From Halorubrum trapanicum (lineage in GTDB: Archaea; Halobacteriota; Halobacteria; Halobacteriales; Haloferacaceae), in contig NZ_AP017569.1 of assembly GCF_002355655.1 (NCBI RefSeq), forward strand, positions 2,108,001 through 2,172,000: 64,000 bases of DNA. The letters run 5' to 3'. The notes under the pieces were generated by a model, which ran no database searches, was not told the origin of the DNA, and saw only the letters and a list, made by a program, of their open reading frames with translations. Made by a program: the position numbers and the translations under genes. Below, one piece after another: positions 58,458 to 64,000 of the stretch (positions within the stretch are counted from its first letter, which is position 1; each line of letters begins with the position of its first letter).

Positions 58458-58922
58458 ATGAGCGACGCCGCACTCCCCGCGCCGACCGCCGACGAGGCGC
58501 TCCACACGACGGTCGACCTCCCCTTCGAGGACGCGGTGCCGTTCGTCCAGCTCGAACACGAGCTCGCCGACTTCGAGACGGTGCGCGTTACGCGCCTCGA
58601 CGAGATGATCGAGGGGATGCTCGGCCACGACGACGTCAAGCGGACGGCGCTGATCGTCGTCTGTCATCCCGAGATCGCGTACGACGCGTTGCGGATAGAT
58701 CCCACGCTCGCCGGCATGCTCCCGTGTACCACCGTCGTGTACGAGCGCGCCGGCGACGACCGCGTCCACGTCCACCACGTCTCGGCGACGAAGGCGATCC
58801 GCGACCTCGGCTGCGCGTCGGCGGCCGGGGGCGACGGGGACGCCGTCGAGGAGCTGGTGGCGAAGACCGGAGAGCTGATGGCGGTCGTCTGGGAGAACAT
58901 CGAGACGCACGGCCGGGCGTAG
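58458..58922 (+). CDS. DUF302 family protein
   Basis: A 154-residue DUF302 protein, an alpha/beta fold of unknown biochemical role often met in stress or heavy-metal contexts. Typical blocks: LHTTVDLPFEDAVPFVQLEHELADF (read in parts), LIVVCHPEIAYDALRIDPTLAGMLPCTTVVYE, and the C-terminal helix VAKTGELMAVVWENI. ATG at 58458. Confidence 0.88.
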   Translation: MSDAALPAPTADEALHTTVDLPFEDAVPFVQLEHELADFETVRVTRLDEMIEGMLGHDDVKRTALIVVCHPEIAYDALRIDPTLAGMLPCTTVVYERAGDDRVHVHHVSATKAIRDLGCASAAGGDGDAVEELVAKTGELMAVVWENIETHGRA

Positions 58923-58973
58923 TCGCCGTCCTCGGCGGGCGCCCTCCGCTGACCGCTCCCGGGCGGCCCGCTT

Positions 58974-59204
58974 TCACCGGTCCAGCCGCCAGCGGATCAC
59001 CGCTGCGGCGAGGAGGACGGTTCCGAACGTGACTGCCCCGGAGACGAGCGCGCCGCGCGCGCTCGTCGCCCCGGTCGCGAACGCGCTCGCGGAGGCGGAG
59101 CCGCCGACCACCGCCGCCCCGCCGGCCAGCCCGCCGAACCCGATGCAGCAGAGGCTCAGCAGACCGACCGCGGACAGCGACCCGAGAACCCCGTCGTCGC
59201 TCAT
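58974..59204 (-). CDS. Small membrane protein with vicinal cysteines
   Basis: A 76-residue protein, MSDDGVLGSLSAVG followed by a helix containing LLSLCCIGFGGLAGG and a second helix near the C-terminus (AVTFGTVLLAAAVIRW). Paired cysteines inside the first helix recall small mercury/metal-transport type proteins, but the similarity is only superficial. Convergent with the DUF302 gene and divergent from the helicase gene. Confidence 0.6.
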   Translation of the reverse strand: MSDDGVLGSLSAVGLLSLCCIGFGGLAGGAAVVGGSASASAFATGATSARGALVSGAVTFGTVLLAAAVIRWRLDR

Positions 59205-59297
59205 CGCTCCTCTATTGCTACCGGCTCCGACCACGAATAGCTGTCGCGCCCGCCGCCCAAGCGAGGATTTAATTCCGACAGCGCGCGAGAGCGTCGT

Positions 59298-61202
59298 GTG
59301 GACCCGAGCCGGATCCCCGCCGAGTTCCCCGCGCCGAGCTTCCGCGGGGCGCAGGAGCAGGCCCTCGACGACATCCGCGACGCGTTCGCGGCCGGTAACC
59401 GAGTCGTGCTGGTGCGCGCGCCGACGGGCAGCGGCAAGTCGCTGCTCGCCCGCGCGATCATGGGCGCGGCCGAGACCGCGGGCGAGGCGGCCCCCAGCGA
59501 GGCGACCGGCGCCTACTACACGACCCCGCAGGTGTCGCAGATCGACGACGTCGAGGCCGACGACCTCCTCGACGACCTCGCGGTGATCCGCGGGAAGTCG
59601 AACTACGACTGCGTCCTCCCGGGCGAGCACGACACGCCCGTGAACCGCGCGCCCTGCGCGCGCCAGCAGGGGTTCGACTGCTCGATCCGACACCGCTGCC
59701 CGTACTTCTCCGACCGCGCTATCGCCTCCGGCAACCGCTTCGCGGCACAGACGTTAGCGTACTTCATGCGCACCGCCGGCTCCGAGGTGTTCCGGAAGCG
59801 CGACGTCGTCGTGATCGACGAGGCGCACGGGCTCGCGGAGTGGGCCGAGATGTACGCCACCATCGAGATCTCGCCCGAGCGTGTCCCGGTGTGGGACGAC
59901 GTGGGCGTCCCCGACGTCGCGGCCGACGCCGGTCCCGAGGAGGACGCCCTCGACCGAACCGCGCGGTTCGTCGAGGCGCTCCGCGACGCCGCGATCCGAG
60001 CGAAAGACGAGCTGGTGGGTCGCCCGGAGCTCGACCGCGAGGAGGTCGCCCGCCGCGACCGACTCCAGGAGCTCATCAGCGAGCTCGGCTGGTTCTTAGA
60101 GGACTACCGCGACCCGGAGTCGCCGACCTCGTGGGTCGTCGACCAGGCGGGCGGCGAGGGGTCCCCAATCGACATCAAGCCGCTCGACCCCGCGCGGTAC
60201 CTCAGACACACGGTGTGGGACCGCGGCAACCGCTTCGCGTTACTGTCGGCGACGATCCTCTCGAAGGAGGCGTTCTGTCGCGGCGTCGGCCTCGACCCCG
60301 CCGACGTCGCCCTCGTCGACGTCGAGCACACGTTCCCGCTCGCGAACCGGCCGCTGTACGACGTGACGCAGGGGTCGATGACGTACGAGCACCGCGACGA
60401 GACGACCCCGAAGATCGCGCGCCTGATCGTCCGTCTGATGGCGGAACACCCCGACGAGAAGGGGCTGATCCACGCGCACTCGTACGACATCGCCGAGCGG
60501 CTCACCGAGCGCCTCGGCGAGTTCGGCGTCGCCGCGCGCGTCAGGCGCCACGACCGACAGAACCGAGACGCCGAGCTGGAGGCGTGGAAGGCCAGTTCCG
60601 ACCCGGAGGTGTTCGTCTCCGTGAAGATGGAGGAGGCGCTGGACCTGAAGGGCGAGCTCTGTCGGTGGCAGGTGGTGTGTAAGGCGCCGTACCGGAACAC
60701 GAACGACTCGCGGGTCGCACGCCGGCTGGAGGACGGTCAGTGGGCGTGGTACCACCGCACGGCACTGCGCACGGTCATCCAGGCGTGCGGCCGGGTCGTC
60801 CGCGCGCCCGACGACTACGGCGCGACGTACCTCGCCGACGACTCCCTCCTCGACCTCTTCGAGCGCGCCGAGGCCGACACGCCCGACTGGTTCCGCGACC
60901 AGGTCGACGCGATGACGACCCGGTCGCTGCCGGCGTTCGATCCCGAGGCGGCGCTGGCAGGCATCGACGCGTCGCCGTCCGGCGGTGCGGGGGCGGGACG
61001 GCGGCGGAGTCGCCGTTCGGGCGGGTCAGAGAGCGGGAACGCGGGTCACTCGTCGCGCGGCGAGGGCGGCTCGGAAACCGGTGACGGCGACGCGACCGCC
61101 GACAGCGAAGCGACCGGCGACGAGTCGGTTCGGACCCGTTCCGAGCGGGACGCGGACCGACGGAAGGACCACCCGCTGTCGGACGTGTGGGGCGACGGCT
61201 GA
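59298..61202 (+). CDS. Rad3/XPD-like ATP-dependent DNA helicase
   Basis: A 634-residue superfamily 2 helicase of the DEAD_2/Rad3 group. Walker A APTGSGKSLL at ~residue 42; four cysteines for the Fe-S cluster at ~105-135 (NYDCVLPG, APCARQ, FDCSIRHRCPYF), DEAH box VIDEAHGLAEW at ~173, motif III LLSATILSKEAF, motif VI VIQACGRVVRAPDDYG near the C-terminus. The last ~85 residues are a Ser/Gly/Asp-rich tail. The start is GTG at 59298; no better ATG exists. Likely acts in repair or recombination. Confidence 0.92.
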   Translation: MDPSRIPAEFPAPSFRGAQEQALDDIRDAFAAGNRVVLVRAPTGSGKSLLARAIMGAAETAGEAAPSEATGAYYTTPQVSQIDDVEADDLLDDLAVIRGKSNYDCVLPGEHDTPVNRAPCARQQGFDCSIRHRCPYFSDRAIASGNRFAAQTLAYFMRTAGSEVFRKRDVVVIDEAHGLAEWAEMYATIEISPERVPVWDDVGVPDVAADAGPEEDALDRTARFVEALRDAAIRAKDELVGRPELDREEVARRDRLQELISELGWFLEDYRDPESPTSWVVDQAGGEGSPIDIKPLDPARYLRHTVWDRGNRFALLSATILSKEAFCRGVGLDPADVALVDVEHTFPLANRPLYDVTQGSMTYEHRDETTPKIARLIVRLMAEHPDEKGLIHAHSYDIAERLTERLGEFGVAARVRRHDRQNRDAELEAWKASSDPEVFVSVKMEEALDLKGELCRWQVVCKAPYRNTNDSRVARRLEDGQWAWYHRTALRTVIQACGRVVRAPDDYGATYLADDSLLDLFERAEADTPDWFRDQVDAMTTRSLPAFDPEAALAGIDASPSGGAGAGRRRSRRSGGSESGNAGHSSRGEGGSETGDGDATADSEATGDESVRTRSERDADRRKDHPLSDVWGDG

Positions 61203-61225
61203 CGAGGGCTACCGCGGCGCGGCCG

Positions 61226-61309
61226 TCACAGCAGCGAGACGCCGTACGCGACCATGGAGCTCACCATGAGAAACGCGAAGAACAGCGCCATGATCTGTTG
61301 TCTGTCCAT
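61226..61309 (-). CDS. 27-residue membrane peptide
   Basis: An 84-bp frame encoding MDRQQIMALFFAFLMVSSMV and AYGVSLL, a single hydrophobic helix. It is compact, ends in TGA and is preceded by sequence with a leftward AT-rich patch near 61330-61345. Very short hydrophobic peptides of this kind recur in haloarchaeal intergenic positions; translation is not proved. Confidence 0.5.
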   Translation of the reverse strand: MDRQQIMALFFAFLMVSSMVAYGVSLL

Positions 61310-61479
61310 GCCGCCGTGTCGACCGCAGAACCGTTTAACTCCTGCGGGCGAGGGGTGGCGGCGCGCGAGTCGTATTATCACTCCCGCGCCGATCATACGC
61401 CAATATATATCGTATAAGGTGTATCAGGGCCCTCCATGAAGTAGTAACCTTCATAATCCCTCACGCGACTACTGGATAT

Positions 61480-61671
61480 ATGGCCACGAACGGGCTGTCG
61501 AGTGCGCTGACGCTGTACGGTGCGCGAACCCTGACGCTGTCGCAGGCGGCCGCACAGGCAGGGCTCAGCGAGGCCGAATTCATCGAGCAGCTCGAACGCC
61601 GCGGGATCGACGTAACCGAGTCCGAGCGCGCCGCGGCGCTCGGCCGCGAACAGCCCGCCCGCGCCGACTGA
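61480..61671 (+). CDS. Short HTH-like protein
   Basis: A 63-residue protein, MATNGLSSALTLYGARTLTLSQAAAQAGLSEAEFIEQLERRGIDV (read in parts), resembling the UPF0175/antitoxin-like helix-turn-helix: LSQAAAQAGLSEAEF is a good HTH core. No toxin partner is adjacent. The AT-rich upstream (61390-61475) contains TATATATC/GTATAAGG-type promoter elements and a small ATGAAG...CTTCAT inverted repeat. Confidence 0.68.
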   Translation: MATNGLSSALTLYGARTLTLSQAAAQAGLSEAEFIEQLERRGIDVTESERAAALGREQPARAD

Positions 61672-61800
61672 GCGTCTCCCCGTCCCCGCTGACGACGTCG
61701 ACGCGCCGACCCGATTTCACGGCTCTCTTCCACGAACGATCAGTTCCGGCTCTCGCGTGGGTGGCTCTCGGAGCGAGTCGGACGCGGTCCGCGAGTAGCG

Positions 61801-62946
61801 TCAGTCCCGACTCGGAGCCGACTCCGCGGCCGGCTCCGTCCCCTCCGCCGGCACGAGGTGGACGTCGCCGTCGTGTTCGAAGGCGAGGACGGAGTCGGCG
61901 TCGTCGTCGACGAACGTCGGGTTCGGGACGGTCTTCGCCTCGTAGGTGACGGGGTCGAGGACCTGGATCGCGTTCTCGTCCTCGACGGTCACGACCGTCG
62001 TCTCCGCCGCGTCGTCGCGGGTGCCGAGCCGGGTTGCGTCGGGGGCCTCCCCGTCCGCGAACGCCGACGTGTACTCCGCGCCGCTCGCGAGCCGGACGCC
62101 TTGGATCCGGCCGGAGACGCCGGTGACGAGTACCGGCCCGTCGCCGTCCTCGGGGTCGACGATCTCGCCTGCCGCGTACTTCGGGAGCCGGACCGCGAAG
62201 GTGACGCGGTACACCTCGTTGCCGTCGCCGTCCTCGGTGACGAGCGTCGGGTACGACTCGAAGCTCCCGCCGAGCGACTCGGTGATCCGCGTCGCGACGT
62301 TCTGCGCGAGGCGGTTCGAGGAGAGCTTGATGTTCGGCCCGTCGTCAGTTTCGTTCACCTCCGTGATGAACGCCTCCCGGTCGCCGTCGGCCTCCTGGTC
62401 GGCGACGTACCGCTCGGCGATGTCGAGCGCCTCGGCGCGCTCGGCGGGCGTGAGGTCGCGCTCGTCGGCGCGGACCTGGACGATCCCGGCGTAGTAGCCG
62501 CCGGCGATGCGCCCGCAGCGGTCGCAGGTCCCGCGCGAGATCTTCACCGGGACCGTCACCTCCGCCGAGCGGAGCGTGCCGCGCACCACGCCGGAGAAGC
62601 GGCAGTGCATCCGCACGTTGTTCTCGTCGACCTGCTCGGGCTCGACGCCCCACTCGACGTCCGCGGCGTCGACGTGGACGCCGAGCGCCTCCGCGACCTC
62701 GTCGACGGCCACGTCGGTGTAGTCGCGCGCGCCGACGTCGCGCCACGACTCGCCGCGCCTGACGGCGCCGCAGCCGGAGCACACCAGCACCTCGATCCGG
62801 TCGGGCGCGTCGACCAAGTCGAAGTCCTCGAAGTAGCAGTCGTCACAGAGCAGCGCGTCTCGCCCGCGCGGCTCGCCCGGAAGGGGGTCGCGCCGCTCGG
62901 GGACCGGGTCGCCGCAGCGCGGACAGAACTCCCGCGACTCGCTCAT
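61801..62946 (-). CDS. NMD3-like ribosomal export/biogenesis protein
   Basis: A 381-residue archaeal NMD3 family protein. N-terminal zinc ribbons are visible: FCPRCGDP, LLCDDCYFE, VLVCSGCGAVR, then CDRCGRIAGGYYAGIVQVR in the middle domain. A beta-rich C-terminal part (SSNRLAQNVATRITESLGGSFE, VYRVTFAVRLPKYAAGEI) follows. It binds the large ribosomal subunit in eukaryotes; the archaeal role is inferred as large-subunit maturation. Its divergent neighbour is PDCD5. Confidence 0.93.
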   Translation of the reverse strand: MSESREFCPRCGDPVPERRDPLPGEPRGRDALLCDDCYFEDFDLVDAPDRIEVLVCSGCGAVRRGESWRDVGARDYTDVAVDEVAEALGVHVDAADVEWGVEPEQVDENNVRMHCRFSGVVRGTLRSAEVTVPVKISRGTCDRCGRIAGGYYAGIVQVRADERDLTPAERAEALDIAERYVADQEADGDREAFITEVNETDDGPNIKLSSNRLAQNVATRITESLGGSFESYPTLVTEDGDGNEVYRVTFAVRLPKYAAGEIVDPEDGDGPVLVTGVSGRIQGVRLASGAEYTSAFADGEAPDATRLGTRDDAAETTVVTVEDENAIQVLDPVTYEAKTVPNPTFVDDDADSVLAFEHDGDVHLVPAEGTEPAAESAPSRD

Positions 62947-63084
62947 TGGCGGCGGCTACGCCGAGGATCCGTTTAAACCGCGCGGACCGCCCCCGCTCTC
63001 GTCGCGGGCGCGAGCCGGTTCCGGCCGGCCGCGCGGGTCGCGACCTCCGAAATGGTTTTTCGCACGGACCGAGAACGGACGCGT

Positions 63085-63438
63085 ATGAGCGGCAACCCCG
63101 ACGACGAACGGCTCGAGGAACTGCGCGAACAGAAGATGGAGGAGCTCCGCGAGCGACAGGGCGGCGAGGGCGACGCCGCCGAGGCCCAACAGGAGGCTCA
63201 GGAGCGCGCCGAGGCCCAGCAGGAGGCGGTGTTGAAACAGCACCTGACCGACGGCGCGCGCCAGCGGCTCAACGCGGTCGAGATGTCGAAGCCGCAGTTC
63301 GGCGAGAAGGTGAAACAGCAGGTCGCCGCGCTGGCGCAGAGCGGGCGGATTCAGGGACAGATCGACGAGGACCAGATGCGCGAGCTCCTCAAGGAGCTCC
63401 AGCCCGAGCAGAAGAGCTTCGACATCCGACACCGGTAG
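63085..63438 (+). CDS. PDCD5-family DNA-binding protein
   Basis: A 117-residue protein of the archaeal PDCD5/TFAR19 family. An N-terminal charged helix ([20 protein letters not shown]) precedes the triple-helix core [39 protein letters not shown] (read in parts) and ends FDIRHR. Thought to bind nucleic acid or act in chaperone/ribosome association. ATG at 63085. The PP-loop gene starts at the base after its stop. Confidence 0.92.
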   Translation: MSGNPDDERLEELREQKMEELRERQGGEGDAAEAQQEAQERAEAQQEAVLKQHLTDGARQRLNAVEMSKPQFGEKVKQQVAALAQSGRIQGQIDEDQMRELLKELQPEQKSFDIRHR

Positions 63439-64000
63439 ATGGAGCTCGCGCTGCTGTACAGCGGGGGGAAAGACTCCTCGCTCGCCGCCCACCTGCTCGA
63501 CCGGTTCTACGACGTCCGCTGCGTCACCGGGAGCTTCGGGCTCACGGACGACTGGGAGCACGCCGAGCGGGCGGCCGCCGAGCTCGGGTTCCCGTTCGAG
63601 CGCGTCGACCTCGACCGCGACGTGGCCGAGAGCGCCGCCGAGACCATGGTCGCCGACGGCTACCCCCGGAACGGGATCCAGCGCGTCCACGAACACGCCT
63701 TAGAGACCATCGCCGCCCTCGACGTCGACGCCATCGCGGACGGCACGCGCCGCGACGACCGCGTCCCCACGGTGTCGCGGGCGCAGGCGCAGAGTCTCGA
63801 AGACCGAAACGAGATCGACTACATCTCCCCGCTCTCCGGGTTCGGCCGCCACGCCGTCGACGCGCTCGTCGACGCCACCTTCGACGTCCAGCAGGGGCCG
63901 AGCGAGGAGGTCCCGAAGGCGGACTACGAGGACGAGCTCCGGACGCTCATCGCCGACGAGTACGGCGAAGGGACCGTCGGCGACGTGTTTCCGGATCACG
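63439..64000 (+). CDS. PP-loop adenine-nucleotide alpha hydrolase, 3' end outside window
   Basis: Starts ATG immediately after the PDCD5 stop and stays open to the window end (187 codons visible). MELALLYSGGKDSSLAAHLL carries the PP-loop SGGKDS for ATP pyrophosphatase chemistry; FGLTDDWEHAERAAAELGFPFERV and HALETIAALDVDAIADGTRRDD follow the pattern of nucleotide-activating (tRNA or cofactor-modifying) enzymes. Exact reaction unknown; related proteins include diphthamide or tRNA-thiolation enzymes. Confidence 0.85.
   Translation, partial: MELALLYSGGKDSSLAAHLLDRFYDVRCVTGSFGLTDDWEHAERAAAELGFPFERVDLDRDVAESAAETMVADGYPRNGIQRVHEHALETIAALDVDAIADGTRRDDRVPTVSRAQAQSLEDRNEIDYISPLSGFGRHAVDALVDATFDVQQGPSEEVPKADYEDELRTLIADEYGEGTVGDVFPDH

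Noticed and set aside
61480..61671. Antitoxin of a toxin-antitoxin pair
   Set aside because: No adjacent co-directional toxin-like gene; the next gene is the unrelated NMD3 homologue on the other strand.

Overview
The window is a stretch of haloarchaeal chromosome. Evidence for this is the very high GC content, the strongly acidic proteins (Asp/Glu runs throughout), TTTATAA-type archaeal TATA boxes about 25-30 nt before many start codons (often leaderless), Tat-type lipoprotein signals, and archaeal information genes (L21e, an Rpb4-like RNA polymerase subunit, KsgA/RsmA, NMD3, PDCD5, a tRNA-Glu). Gene content and GC suggest a Halorubrum-like member of the Haloferacales; that genus placement is inference. 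Almost all of the DNA is ordinary, dense, mostly housekeeping sequence. No insertion sequence, integrase, toxin-antitoxin locus or CRISPR array is visible.

Layout. 1-7.9 kb: ribose-1,5-bisphosphate isomerase plus a PfkB sugar kinase (nucleoside pentose salvage), a Tat lipoprotein, asparaginase, a thioredoxin-domain protein and a TrmB-type regulator. 8.4-17.9 kb: MptA GTP cyclohydrolase, the conserved L21e-RpoF-DUF655-KsgA-MscS-HemK cluster (interrupted by a UspA gene and two reverse-strand genes), and a two-gene MetE-type methionine synthase. 18.6-32.6 kb: sugar isomerase, Eis-like acetyltransferase, old yellow enzyme, SufS, cupin, YcaO, TbsP-like regulator, GlyA, an ornithine cyclodeaminase-like enzyme and a phosphodiesterase. 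33.1-44.2 kb: aldehyde:ferredoxin oxidoreductase, PAS/GAF histidine kinase, Usp/GNAT pair, adenylate kinase, DUF106 insertase, DHH phosphoesterase and a PitA-type chlorite-dismutase fusion with a His-rich linker. 44.4-51.2 kb: an ABC-2 exporter with a PadR regulator, and an SsuABC-like importer. 51.2-64 kb: DeoC, Hsp20, class III aminotransferase, dITPase, M42 peptidase, tRNA-Glu, Rad3-like helicase, NMD3, PDCD5 and a PP-loop hydrolase running off the end.

The most unusual content is not protein-coding. Four intergenic regions (about 7963-8321, 18124-18470, 32662-33058 on the minus strand, 42015-42526) hold diverged copies of one ~350-500 bp element. Each begins at a TATA-like box and contains, in fixed order, two hairpins, a nearly invariant G-rich core, a long 13-20 bp stem closing an inner hairpin, and a tail built of 57-bp units that each carry another TATA-like box. 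The hairpins repeatedly contain symmetric tandem GA/GA mismatches at the same places, while the flanking base pairs change in a compensatory way between copies (for example GG:CC to AG:CT, GC:GC to GG:CC, AC:GT to GC:GC). This is what selection on a folded RNA or folded single-stranded DNA would leave. I do not recognise the family. A structured non-coding RNA, or a non-autonomous mobile element with a structured transcript, are the two main readings. A smaller hairpin-rich 150-bp interval between duplicated tRNA-Glu 3' ends (58122-58292) looks like an integration scar and contains a similar GA/GA hairpin.
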